NCBI GenBank assembly: GCA_947034885.2
Contig: OX344758.2
Coordinates: 4,528,501 to 4,592,500, forward strand
Length of the DNA: 64,000 nt
Reading direction: 5' to 3'
From: Thuidium tamariscinum
Lineage: Eukaryota; Streptophyta; Bryopsida; Hypnales; Thuidiaceae
Positions 51,649 through 63,787 of the stretch are shown piece by piece (the stretch's first letter is position 1; the number at the start of each line of letters is the position of its first letter). The translations under genes and the position numbers were made by a program. Below the pieces are notes generated by a model. It had not been told where the DNA came from. It was given only the letters and a program-made list of their open reading frames with translations, and did no database searches.

Positions 51649-53384
51649 ATGGCGGACGGGGACGAGCTCCCGATGCCCGAGGCGAGCGTGCAGAACGTGT
51701 TGGAGCAGACGGAGTTGAAGTGGATTTTTGTCGGAGGCAAAGGCGGTGTGGGCAAGACCACGTGCAGCTGTATGCTTGCGGTCCTTTTGGCGAAAGTGCG
51801 TGAATCGGTGTTGTTGATTTCGACAGATCCCGCTCACAATTTGAGCGATGCGTTCTGCCAGAAATTCACGAAGTCGCCGTCCATGGTGAACGGGTTCAGT
51901 AACCTCTTCGCCATGGAAGTGGACCCGACGGTGGAAAACGAAGATCTGGAGGAACAGGCGGACGGTCTGGGCATGGGCGGGTTCGTTTCCGAGCTTGCGA
52001 ATGCGATCCCGGGGATTGATGAGGCCATGAGCTTTGCGGAGATGCTGAAGCTGGTGCAGACCATGGATTACAGTGTGATCGTGTTTGATACGGCGCCCAC
52101 GGGCCATACATTGCGCTTGTTGCAGTTTCCGTCCACGCTGGAGAAGGGCATTGGGAAGGTGTTGAGCTTGAAAAGTAGATTTGGGGGGTTGATTAACCAG
52201 GCGACACGGATGTTTGGCGCCGGGGAGGAGTTTGGCGAGGACGCTTTGCTGGGGAAGGTGGAGAATATTAAGGCCGTGATTGAGCAGGTGTGTGTCCTGG
52301 ATCCCTAAATGCAGAATTTGATGGTTTTAAAGAGAATTCGCGTCGGTAAATATAGAGTTATAAATTATAATGCAAGTTTTGCAATGCTTCTGGTTTGATT
52401 GTGGGCAGATAGTTTCAGGGCTTAGGTAGCTTGCAATTCTGAATTTTGCACAACTTCTACCTGACATCGTTAATAGTCTTGTTGGTTAATCTAATTTCCA
52501 CTATGGTGTCTCTCTGTTGTGATTAACCTAGATTATGAGCAAAATTTGACTGCATAGTTTACGCAATTCTAGTCCAAATCGTAGTCTAGAAATAATATAG
52601 GTCAAATGTTAGGTAGCTGTTGGGCTGTCACTTCAATCGCTCAACTCTAAATTACCGATGGTACAATGTTTGGAAGCAATGAAAATTATATCTGAAATCT
52701 TCCTTAGAACGGGATTCAAATTTAAAAGTTTACTCTTACAATGACCATAGAAGTGATCATTGATCAACTCTTTTTTTCATTATATTTGAGCAAGGATCAA
52801 CGGACGTCCCATCGATTGTTTAGATTTGCAAAATTTGTCTAGAACTAGTTAAATTAGAGTTATTTGCAATTTTCAGAACGGTTGCAGAGAATGACTTGGT
52901 TGCCTGTGACTTGCGGCACCAGGTCAATGAGCAATTTCGAAATCCAGATATGACAACATTTATATGCGTGTGTATACCCGAATTCTTGTCGTTGTACGAA
53001 ACGGAGAGGCTGGTTCAGGAGCTTGCTAGATTCGAAATCGATACACACAACATCATCATCAATCAAGTCCTCTTTCAGCCTGACGTTTCTGAATCAAAGT
53101 TGCTACAAGCTCGGGTACGGATGCAACAGAAGTATCTTGACCAGTTCCATGAGCTGTATGAGGATTTCAATATCACTAAATTGCCTCTTCTCCCCGAAGA
53201 AGTGCGTGGAGTAGAAGCTTTGAAATCTTTCTCACAGAATTTGATCAAGCCTTACGTCCCGGATGAGGCAACCGAGGGTGCCGGTGCAGCGAGAATCCGG
53301 GAATTGGAGAAAGAGGTAGCTTCTTTGAGAACAACTGTTGCGAACTTTCAAGCAGAATTGGAGAGACTTAGGGATGCGCTTTAA
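51649..53384 (+). CDS. GET3: GET3/TRC40 ATPase for tail-anchored protein targeting (GET3a type)
   Basis: Two exons, 51649-52287 and 52923-53384, give 366 residues. The in-frame ATG at 51649 yields [15 protein letters not shown], as in other plant GET3a proteins; codons further upstream lack an ATG. Visible motifs: deviant P-loop [10 protein letters not shown] (29-38), Switch [13 protein letters not shown] (58-69), Switch [14 protein letters not shown] (147-158), a Met-rich helical client-binding insert (about 100-135), [20 protein letters not shown] (228-247) and [11 protein letters not shown] (254-264). The zinc-binding CxxC loop of animal and fungal Get3 is replaced by [20 protein letters not shown], as in plant cytosolic GET3a. 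The last 30 residues form a coiled coil ([20 protein letters not shown]). GET3 carries tail-anchored membrane proteins through the cytosol to the ER receptor as an ATP-driven dimer. There is no chloroplast transit peptide, so it is not the GET3b/c type. Confidence 0.96.
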
Positions 53385-55704
53385 TTCCCAGTAAGTTGAT
53401 ATCTGTCTATGAACGCTTCGATTCTAGATGGACAGTTTTCTGCTCTTGTCCTGGACTCCTCGTCCTCCTTAAAATTTATTTGAGTCTATGCCGATCAGGA
53501 TGCTGCTGGGGATTATGGTATAGCCAATTTAAGACAGACTTAATTGTCTTATGTCCTGCACAGTGTCAGCATCATTGGTTAGTTGTGCAAATATGGATCT
53601 GACCTATTTGCTCAAGTTGGAAATTAGTGTTGCAATTCTTATGTCTTAGAAAATGTCAAATAGAAGTTAATCCTGGTTCGTTTTGTAATTTTTGGATCTA
53701 TATTGGAATTAATTATGAATTTTTCGAGGTCATTGTGCTGTCTCGTCCAAATTCATGCCTAGACTAGTCATATTCTGATCTTCTTGATCCCGCAAAGTCT
53801 TACATGAGAAATCTTCAACTAAGCAAATATTTACAAATAGAATCTCAGTATGTGGACAATTTTCATTTGGTTTTAAGGTTGCTATACTGGTAATTCTCAA
53901 TCATGATTAAGAGGAACTGAGACATTGTTGACCGAATTGGGGAGTGAGGTGGAATAAGAGTAACTATTGTACAGTACTTTTCCAATTGGTGTTTGTAAAG
54001 AAAGTCAGGATGTATAGAAAGCATCCTACCACGCTTATCTGGATTTTGAAAAGAGTTTTGCACCTGGAACATTTTTCAGTCATTTTTCCTTGAAAGACAA
54101 GTAGAAGTCGTGTTGAACCCACTTGGATTCTTGTTTGCTAGGGTCTTACACTCTTATGAATTTGAGTGGAGCTATTCAAAATACATCCCTTTTTTCAAAT
54201 GTTTTTTGGTCAATACATTGGAAACTCCAATAAGTCAGCTAGGATTGATTTAGGACACTCAACCTTATCGGGTATGCAACAATTTAATCTCTGAAGTTGT
54301 AGATGTTACATATGTTTCTTGATTCTTACTTTTTGAGTGATGGATTGGCATGATGGTTTCAATTTTATTTGCTTGAGGTTTTGTATACCATGCTTGCACG
54401 TTTACAAGGGTTTGGAGCAATAGGCACTACTTTAGTATATGTATGATAAGTAAATGAGTATGATATTTACAATTAAAGTGGAATATTTTGTTGTGAATCC
54501 TATTTGTGATTGATAAAGGAATTTGTGTGCATTTTAGAGCATGTTAAATCCTATGATGGCCAATGAATGTTTTTGCTAGTGTTGTATTTAGTACTTGCTT
54601 GAAGATGTTGCAATTGGTAATGGATAAGACTATTTGTGAATGTAGGAATATTATAAATTGTGATGGTATAAATGATAATTGTAAGTACATTGAAATTGTT
54701 TATGGTATTCCTACCTTACGCAATTGTCACATATATTCAAATATATTACTAATTTTTCATTGGTATGCAATGAGAATTTGAAATTTTTGTTGTTAGAAAT
54801 GGATCCTAAAGTTCCTTCAATATACTAATATTTGGATTTAGGCTATGGATGATCAAAGTAAATCCCTTCTAAAAAAAGTTAGAAGACAATATGGAAGCCT
54901 TGGCTAATCAAGCAATACTAGATTGCCAAATTAATGTACTATTGGCATAATTTTTTGTTTGATGTACCAAGGCTTCTACATTTTTTAATCTTTTAGCTTG
55001 CTTTGAAGTGTTTTTTGTCTTGGTCATTTTAAGTCCAATTTCAAGTTTTCTTGCATTTATTTGACATAGTTTCAAATGTTCTTTCAATGATGATAATTCC
55101 AAGTTCTAATTGTTAAGTCGGAAAAAAGATAGCTATATGATTTGGAGGGTATATATGTTAGTTGTATAGTAATATCCTAAGCTTCTAAGGCAATTCAATG
55201 CAACAACACTAAATGGAATAATATTTGTACTAAATTGGAATTTTTTTTTAAAAGTGTAGGACCTTTTGGCATTCTATTATCTAATTATATGATAATGGTT
55301 CAACTATTTTTTCAATTGAATGCATTAGATAAATATAGCCATTAAGACATAATTGAATTTTAATTATGTCTTCTCATGTTGGGTGGTGCAAAAGAAATTC
55401 TAATATTTATGAAGATTTTTATTTATGCCATATTTAAAATGAAGATTTTTTGTAGCCTATATGTTATTTGTTATTTATTATTATTTGAATTTTTGAAAAA
55501 AATATTGTTCTACATACAAATTATTGTTGTCATGATGCCTTTTATTTTGATGACAATTATAGAATAGTACTTTTTAAGTGTTTCAATAAATAATGTATTT
55601 TCAAAATGTAGTTGTGCACAGTATTGATCCAAGGCTCCTATATTCATATTATGTATCTTTTTGTTTGGAATCTATTGGGATCGCTTCTACATTGAATAGG
55701 GGTA
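53385..55704. other. GET3 3' UTR then AT-rich spacer
   Basis: 53385-53800 is moderate in GC and probably 3' UTR. The rest is A/T-rich with short chance open frames (for example 54563-54781 plus). No paired repeat was recognised. Confidence 0.45.
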
Positions 55705-56356
55705 TTAACCCTTAAATGCCCAAGGCTTTTTTTGAGCTTCTAGGAATTGCTCTAAAATGAAAAAATGTCAACTTGATGATGAGCTTTATCAAAAAAATAT
55801 ATAATGTAACTATACAAATTCAAAATACACATGTTAAAGATCACTTAGGAAAAGAAAACAGGACAATATCACTTATGGATTGAAAGATTATAATGTTTGA
55901 TCATGAAGATGTTAAAACTACAAAAGTGACTTGAAGTCTTTCAATCCTCTTTTTACAAATCAAATCTAAAAATTTGGTGACCAAAAAAACATGTGATGAA
56001 GGGCCTAACATGCATAAGTCCAATCAATTTATAACTTCTCAAAATCTACTCTACAATTTTTGAAAATGAATTTCTAATGTGATTTTTTCTCCAAGATCTA
56101 GTCTATTTGAGGCTCATTTCCAAGAGCCCCCAACATACAGAAAGTTAAGATTGCAATGGGTACCCTTGCACAAAATCTTGAATATAAAAATCATAGTCAA
56201 TTATTTTCAAGATCAGATTTTTAATGCTTAAAGTAGACTTCAAAAAAAATTCTCCAAAAAATATAAACTATTAAAAATAGCAACTTAATTAGGTTTTATT
56301 TAACTTCAAAATTTAGCAAACACCAAATTTTGGTGCCTCGGGCATTTAGGGATTAA
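55705..56356 (+). mobile_element. piggyBac-like MITE family D copy 1 (TTAA flanked)
   Basis: TTAA at 55705-55708, then CCCTTAAATGCCCAAGGC. The right end is GCCTCGGGCATTTAGGGA, then TTAA at 56353-56356. The ends pair over about 18 bases with two mismatches. The interior (TCACTTAGGAAAAGAAAACA, GTGACCAAAAAAA, GGGCCTAACATG, CCTTGCACAAAATCTTGAAT) is shared with 58628-59273 in the same order and orientation. No transposase frame. Confidence 0.85.
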
Positions 56357-56850
56357 GAAGACTAAAAATTAAAGGAACTTCTTGTGGAAAACTTTAGTTG
56401 TTTGAAACATGGTGTGCAACCTTCTAACTCTTTAGTTACTACTGATGTTCGACAAAGGTAGATATTTATATAGTATGAAATGTTGATTCATTAGTAAAGA
56501 TCCCCTTAAAACCCCTATTGAGTGTAGATAGGATTGCATTTAATTTGTGTTTACATTCTTTCCAATATAATGTCTTGAAAGCTTTGGGGCCATTTTCTTA
56601 TACATATATTTATACCATTGGTATTAACAACCTTTCAATACATTTGTAAAATGACCACTTTTGGATAGTAGAACTAATGGACATTTCTTAATATCCAATG
56701 CTATCCTTGAACTTATATCATTATAAATAAAATATTTTATATTTTCATTTTAAGAAAATTGTATTTACATAATAGTGCCAAAGAATGTTCTTGGTACATT
56801 GCTATCAAGATATGGAAGCATGTAGGCATGCTATCGTAAGATGGTAAAAG

Positions 56851-57163
56851 CATAAGAGGATTTCTGGCCCTTGGAATGTTTCAGGATTGTTCCCTGAAAC
56901 TATTCCCACTGTTGGAAACCAGCCCTTGTTGGTCTGAATTTTGGAATTTTGGAAAAAAAATTAATTTTTTTTCGAAAAAACTTCAGAATGTATTAAAAAG
57001 AAAGAAAATGATTTTTTAAAATATTTTTAAAATAATTAATTAATTAGTATTTTCTAACGTGGCAGTCGCTCAACCACATCAATGTAGCATTCCTAGCATG
57101 CCCACAACATTTCCAACATTTGGGAACTAACAATCTTCTAAACTGGCCAGAAATCCTCTTATG
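56851..57163 (+). repeat. Inverted-repeat MITE-like element, family G copy 2
   Basis: CATAAGAGGATTTCTGGCC at the left is a perfect 19-base inverted match to GGCCAGAAATCCTCTTATG at the right. The interior matches 2108-2433 in reverse orientation. The perfect ends suggest this copy is younger than that one. Confidence 0.85.
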
Positions 57164-58627
57164 ATAGTAGCATATAGGAATAAAATATAATATAAATGTA
57201 ATTTCTTGATAATAAACATTATATTATACTCCAATTAGTCCAATACAATACAATACAATACAATTTTTTTTAAATCATTAATCAATATCAATGCACAACA
57301 CCATACATTTTAATATAATGTTTCACAATGACATATACATTGTGATATAATACTATTTTATATAATTTCATTATTTTACTCTATTGTGGTATTCTGAATG
57401 TTGTTGTATCTATCATTAGTATCTTTGGATGTATATTCAACAACAATGTACCAAAAAGTGGTAGTAACTACCAATCACAATTTTCATAACTTTTGACATC
57501 ATTAAAGTACTTCCAAGTCTTAATTTCACATCAATCATTCAAAACTCATGTATTAAACCAAGTGAGTTTGTTGGGTGCAGTATAGATGCATTTGAAGTAC
57601 ATCTATTGTCCATTAAAATTATCAACAAGTTGAACTTACCAATTGGTGTACAAGTATTATTCCCCAAAGTTCTATCTATTCCCTTGGAGGCCACTTGAAG
57701 GTTTGGGTAGGTTTTTGAAATCTCAAAATTTAATGTAATTTTTTGAACTTAAAAAAAATTCTCTATTTGGAAATATAATTTTATTTTGATTGGTCTAGGA
57801 TACTAGCATTATGCCACCCCAAGTGCAAATAGCAATTGTTTGAACCAAAAAATAAAAATAAGAATTCGGAAAAGATTGTTTCTTATAGATAATGTATTCT
57901 TTGACATAGAAAGATTTTATTTATTCCATTTGGATTAATGATGTGAGACTTATGGAACTTTTTCTTTTGTCATCAATTGTTGTTTCTTAAAACAATAATG
58001 TATTGGATTCATTTCTAAACTCCATTTTTTCACAATTTTGAGAAGAAAAAAAACGTTTATTCCACAAGGTTCAATTTTCTTGTTAGAGCATTTTCACCAT
58101 TGAGATTAGTGTGTTCAAATCCATCTTAGAGCTATTAACAATGTAGTTTTTCCTTCTATATCCTAGACTATTTTAATCAAAAAAATTCTTTAAAAAAATT
58201 AAGATCAAGGTCTAATTTTTTTGTCCAAAGAATTCTTAAGCAAAAATAGATACAAGATAGATGAAATTCAAAGTTGAATTTTACCTCTAGATTTTCAACT
58301 CAATTATTCAACAAGAAAAAATATAAATTTAAAATATCTAGTGCAAAAAATTTAAGTTGAAATAATTCAAAGTCCTATAATTTAGTTACAGAAGATGCAA
58401 AAAAATCCATTTTTTCACTTTGAATGCAAATAGCTTGCAATCTTACCAATCAAATTTCCTAAAAATATTTTTTGTTTTATGTAATAGAAATGGTTTGTAA
58501 TTTTGGATGAGTTTTTTTTTTTATAGAAAATCGTTTTGAGAGGGAAAAAAATACATAATTCAAACTCTTTGTAGTTTTGGCTTTGTAAATTTTCTTTTAT
58601 ACTCTACCCATATTAATTTCTAAGGTC
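57164..58627. other. AT-rich spacer with a small AATAC microsatellite
   Basis: At 57241-57262 the five-base unit AATAC repeats about four times. Nothing else was recognised. Confidence 0.45.
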
Positions 58628-59273
58628 TTAACCCCTATATGCCCAAGGCTTGTTTTGAGTGTTTTGGAATTTGTTCTAAATTGAACAAAATTCCAACATT
58701 TCGATAAGTTGTATCAATCTTTTTTGAATTGTAACCATACAAATTCGAACTAGACATGTTCAAGATCTCATGGAAAAAGAAAACACAACAATATCACTTA
58801 CAGAGTGAAAGATTATAATGTTTGACCATGAGGGTGTTAAAACTACAAAAAAATTTCAATCCTCTTTTCACAAGTCAAATCTAAAACAATGGTGACCAAA
58901 AAAATATGAGGTTAAAGGGCCTAACATGTGTAACCCTAATCAATTTATGGTTTCTTAAAAAATACTCTATAATTTTTTTAAATGAATTTTGAATGTGATT
59001 TTTGATCCAAGATCTAGTGTATTTGAGGCTCATTTCTAAGAGCTGTCAATACTATGGGAAGTCAAGATTGCAATGTGTATCCTTGCACAAAATCTTGAAT
59101 AGAAAAATCACTATTAGTTATTTTCAGGATAAAAATTTTTATGCTAAAACTAGACTTCATGAAGAACTTTCCAAAAATATTAAACTACTAAAAATAACAA
59201 CTTGGTTAAGTTTTATTTAACTTCAAAGTTTTGTAAACACCAAATCTTGGTGCCTCAGGCATTTAGGGGTTAA
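58628..59273 (+). mobile_element. piggyBac-like MITE family D copy 2 (TTAA flanked)
   Basis: TTAA at 58628-58631 precedes CCCCTATATGCCCAAGGC. GCCTCAGGCATTTAGGGG is followed by TTAA at 59270-59273. Length 646 against 652 for copy 1. It contains an open frame of 72 codons at 59002-59220 that copy 1 does not keep, so it is not a real gene. Confidence 0.85.
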
Positions 59274-60446
59274 GGTCCTTTCTTCATTAAAAAAACACTC
59301 AAAAAATTCCATTTTTTTATTGCAAAAAACAAAATGTCTAAAGAAAATTGTTGTTTTTGCATATCTAACTACAAGATCTTGAACTAGACTTTTATCAAAA
59401 TGAGTTGAAGAAATTTTTGAAACTTTGCCTATAGAGATTCAAAGATATTTATGTACAAGATAATTAAATGTTGCTTTTGAACCTTGCATGACTAGATTAT
59501 AAGATTTTCAGTCTTTGTAATTAAAGTTTTTGGTCTAATTTTCTTGAATTTTTTTACTGTGAAGATTTGAGTTGATAATTTAGAAAAAAATTTAAAAATG
59601 AAGTCATTTCTTCAGGATTATAAAGTTAAAGTATATAAGAGAGAGAAGGAATATTTTTGGTTGTTTGGTCTAAGACGGATTTGAAAGATACAGATCTCTT
59701 TATATAGAAAAATTTGTTCTAGCAAGCAATTTGAACATTAAAATTTTTTTTTTTAAATTATGAAAAGCAAGTTCAAAAACAAACCTAGCAAGTTATTTTT
59801 TCAAGAAAGTGCAATGATTGCTTGCAAAACAGAAGTTCCATAACTTTCACATCACCAATCCAAATGGAATGAATCAAATCTTCTAAAATAGGAAAAAAAA
59901 TCTACGTGGAAAAATAACTATTTCCATGCACCAATTGGAAAAAAAATTATTTTTCCAAAAAGATGAGGTTGTTTTTCTATCTTAATTTTTTTTTTAATCA
60001 TTCCAAAAATTGAAATCATTGAGAATTTTCCCAAACTTCAATTTGTCCTCCAAAGAAGAAAAAAAGGGACTTACAGGGTTAGTTAGGTAGTTTTCCAAGC
60101 AAACACTACTAGTGTGGAGAATGTATAAGATGATTCCACAATATCATTATCAAAGTGAAGACCAATATTGAAGGATTGAAATGTTTTACTGACATCATTT
60201 GTCCTTCATGGCAAAAAGAAATGCATAATTTCAAAGTCCCTTCGAATTGTAGTCAAGTTCCTCTCAAAACATGGACTTGACTCCAATTTCAAAGGCTAAC
60301 CCTAACCTTGGTCTAAAAGCCTTATAGTCAATCATTCCAAAAGAACTCACAATAGAAGTTACCTTCACTATAGAAGTTCCCTTAGTTTACAAAACATACT
60401 AAACAATAACAAATTTGAGCCCTCTTCTTCCTATCCACCTTTCCAC
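59274..60446. other. AT-rich spacer, nothing recognised
   Basis: Poly-A/T runs dominate and no open frame or paired terminus was seen. Confidence 0.45.
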
Positions 60447-60763
60447 TAAGGTAGAAGGCTCGAACTCTACCAGGGCATTAAAAGTAAACATGACTCATAG
60501 GTACATTTGCTTTCTTCAATGTACTAAATCTGCACATTTGAGGAGTTGATTGCTTTTGATGACCACAAATGAATACTTTTTTTCAACTTCAAAAATTTGT
60601 AACTAATTCCACAAAGCTCCAAAAAATATGAAACAACTTGGGTTAGATACCTATTCCACTTGTCTTTCAAGGAAAATTTACTGAAAAGCATTTCAAGATG
60701 TTTCACCTCCCCCAAATCCAGTTCCAGCCCCTTGGATGGTCGGTTTATGGACCTCTTACCTTA
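60447..60763 (+). repeat. Inverted-repeat MITE-like element, family B copy 2
   Basis: TAAGGTAGAAGGCTC at the left and GACCTCTTACCTTA at the right, identical to the ends of the copy at 6689-7010. The right half is similar throughout; the left half has diverged or been replaced. Confidence 0.75.
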
Positions 60764-60779
60764 CCTTTAGTGGCAGGCC

Positions 60780-61530
60780 TCTGAAAAGATAAGCGGCCAG
60801 ATCGAACCTCGATCGAACCTCGAGAGGAAGATTTCTTCATTTTCAAGAGTGGGCCTGATTGCAGTCCTGCCATCCGACGAATGGAAATTGTGTCGGCAGT
60901 GATGGAGCATCATCTCGGGGCGAGCCAGAGCCCCAACTCATCATCCGAGCCCCGGGCGGGCCAGGCCCCAGGATCCGGAAGTGTGAGCAACGCCGGAGCC
61001 AGGCGGGTGGTCCCCATCTGTGCACGGATTTCCGCAGCCACAGAAAACTCACGCTTGCGTCAGACTCCTCAAATATCAGCTACGGAATGAACAGGCCTCA
61101 GATTCCGAGATTCCGAGATTCCGAGATTCTCAGAAGTTCAGTTCGAGGAGCCCGGCCAGGACCGGCGACTTGGAGCTGCATTGGTGGAGACTCACCAGAA
61201 AAGCTGTGGCTGGCCTCGACTGGCTCCGGTAGTCCGATCCTGTACGAGGAAACGATCACCACATGGAGAAATTGTGGCTGCGGGCCTTCGGAGTTCGGAC
61301 GGGCCTACTGGAGGGGCCGGCGCTACTCAGGAAGGGCGCATCGGCGCTCTGGCTTTAATGTCGTTTGGTGGGTGGTGGCTAGTTGGCTGTCCCACAGGCC
61401 ACAGCCCCAGTCAAGCTCAGGCAGCTTCAATGATTCTCGACGCCACCATGAGACTCTTGTGACCCAGCGGAGGTACTGTTGTTGTTGGTGGAGACCTGAT
61501 TCAGGGTGACCTCTTGGCTACTCGACCTCA
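60780..61530 (+). pseudogene. Orphan GC-rich island, possible gene fragment
   Basis: About 60 percent GC in an otherwise AT-rich neighbourhood. Three plus-strand frames are partly open (60859-61509, 60881-61090 and 61181-61462), and a coding-like text seems to jump between frames: one frame gives a helical run with SFGGWWLVGCPTGHSPSQAQ, and a third frame continues with a VVVGGDLIQGDLLATR-like phrase near 61475-61525. I recognise no family. At 60808-60829 the unit GATCGAACCTC is doubled, and at 61101-61132 GATTCCGA is repeated about four times. It could be a frameshifted gene remnant, a captured exon or a non-coding island. Confidence 0.3.
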
Positions 61531-62268
61531 CTCACTGAAGTGAGTGGCACGGAAATGTTCTCCCCTAAAATGTACTCCCTCTATTCACGAGAGCCTCCGA
61601 TTGATTCAAGGTGAAAATACTCCTTCTCCTTTCTGTAAGGTAACTACACCCAAAATCACACGCTTTCTAAAATTGCATACTACAAATTCTTGTCTAAAAT
61701 GTACTCTCGTTGTTCGTAAGAGTCTATGATTGGTTTTAGGAACGCTTATTTTCAACACTCTGAAAATTCATGGTTTATTAGTTAATTTACATGGTGTCCT
61801 AAAAAAGGCATTTTAAGAGAATCTAGAATCTCTTTTTGACTTTCAATACAACCCCACCAAAAAAATTTCAATATAGTAATGGGAACAATGTTGAATTGGT
61901 TATTTGTGCAATTGCAGGTGTAGTTGCCTTACTCATTCTATCCTTGTACACTAGATTTTCATAAAATTATCCTTAGACTTCCATTAAAGTGTTCTTCAAA
62001 AGCATCTTCAAACTTAATAATGATTTGTTGACTATAGATTATGTCAGGTCTTAGTTTCAAGTCCACCTACATGATTGGATTTCATTGGTCTATGGAATAC
62101 TTTGCCACTTTGAAAATTCACTGAAAATACATGCCATATCACTTTTATTTATTTTTAACACGAGCTCTCAATTGCTAATACTAGAAAATACCATTTTTGC
62201 AAAAATGCCTTCAATTGTTCTAAATTGCTTGTATTGACAATTATGGATATTTCTACCATAGGTTACTA
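61531..62268. other. Spacer without recognisable features
   Basis: Moderately AT-rich. A short near-duplicate (TAAAATGTACTCYC...TTGATT at 61566-61605 and 61695-61736) is visible. Nothing coding. Confidence 0.4.
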
Positions 62269-62997
62269 GGGTTGTTGCAAGAAACACTTACCGGTTTTGT
62301 TTCAAAATGGCTCAAAATCAGTGAGTCTTGTGAGTCCTGTGACTTTTGGAATAAATTTTTTTGAAATTAAAAAAAATATGGATAATTTGAAGAGCAATGA
62401 TTATATTATGTCTCTTGAAATTCAGACCTAAGAAAAAAATTCTCTAAATGTTATAGACAATGGAAAATACAATGAAAATAGTTCTTTTTTCACTAATTTG
62501 GTAAAAATGATTAAAAAAAAAATTAAAATTAAAATGAGAAATCCATTTATTCTCCAAGTAAAGGTCTTCCTTTTACAACAAATTTCATCTTTGGAAAAAA
62601 TAAATTCTATTCTCTACACTTGCGCAAAGTCAGCCACTTTGACGACATGTGGAGGTTGAACAGTATAGTATTTTCAAAAAGTCTCTTCGTGGTCTTGTGT
62701 AGCTTTAGGTGAGGTACTCGCATGCCAATTTTCAGCTGAGAATTTTCATTTTTGGGTCAAAAATAGGACTAAAATCCCCGCAAATGGCCAAAGTAGACAT
62801 CCAATTGGGGGAAGTTTAAAAATAGTAAAATAATTTTGAAAAAATTGAAAAAATTAGACAAAATTTAAAACTTTTGTAGGCACCTTGATTTTAAGTTTCA
62901 AGTCAAATGAAAAAAATATGCAAAAGTTATGAGCAAAGAACTACCTCCTAAAGGTCAAGGAGACCAAAAAAAGGACAAGTGTTTCTTGCAATCACCC
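62269..62997 (+). mobile_element. Complete family A element with ACTA duplication
   Basis: GGGTTGTTGCAAGAAACACTT at the left and AAGTGTTTCTTGCAATCACCC at the right form a 21-base inverted repeat with two mismatches. ACTA precedes the left end (62265-62268) and follows the right end (62998-63001), a 4-base target-site duplication. 729 bases, no transposase frame. Copies or pieces lie at 1-274, 2474-2853 and perhaps 12868-12886. Confidence 0.8.
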
Positions 62998-63410
62998 ACT
63001 AATACTTATCTTTGGGCTTTTAGTACTTTAGAAATTTGAAGTTTAGTTGTATGAACTATGAAGTCCAAACATTGCATTTAAAGATAATTTAGAATCTTTT
63101 TTTTGACTCTCAACAAGATCCAACAAAAGCTTTTATAGTTATAGATGTGTAATCTAGATCCATGAACTATACTCAAGTCTTTATTTGGACAATTGGAGCA
63201 TTTTTGTTTTCTTTCTAGTAAGACGTGTACATGACAAATCTTCATCAAGTCATAAGGAGGAGGCAAAGGGAGGCGGAGTAGGGCAAGATGGCTCAATCAT
63301 TTAGCTTATTCTAATGTTAATCCTTAAACTTCATTGGTTTTGAAAATACATTGACAAACTAGTACAAAGGTCTAGATGAGGCAATTGCATTAGGATTAAC
63401 TTCCAAGCAA

Positions 63411-63787
63411 AGTGAATATACCCAAAAGCACCACAAATTGATATTGTGGCTAATTATGATTATTAGGCTATTCAGATTTTGAAGTATTCTTGCTGGCAAA
63501 TGAAAGGACATTCTAATTCACTAGAGAATGTAACATTTGGATACAATATGCAAAAGTTATAAACAGTCAAAGTTTGTTTTTGAAGGTTCTCTTTCCAAAT
63601 AGTACTACAAGGAAACATCATCTCAATTGATAGGTTCCAATTGAGTGATTATGTCCAAAATTGACAAAAAAATGTCCAAATTGATAGTATTTTCTGGTAG
63701 TGTAGGTACATAACTGATTTTGAAAATTTGTATAGATTGTAGATGGCTCTTCAAGGTTAGCTACACTTTTGAGTGTACCGACCTTAA
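63411..63787 (-). repeat. Family C copy 2, diverged and reversed
   Basis: The left end carries ATATACCCAAAAGCACCAC and the right end GCTACACTTTTGAGTGTACCGACCTTA, decayed forms of the family C ends. The interior block ATATGCAAAAGTTAT...CAAAGTTTGTTTTTGAA is the reverse complement of the one in 43533-43813. It is about 100 bases longer than copy 1, owing to extra sequence at about 63600-63700. Confidence 0.65.
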
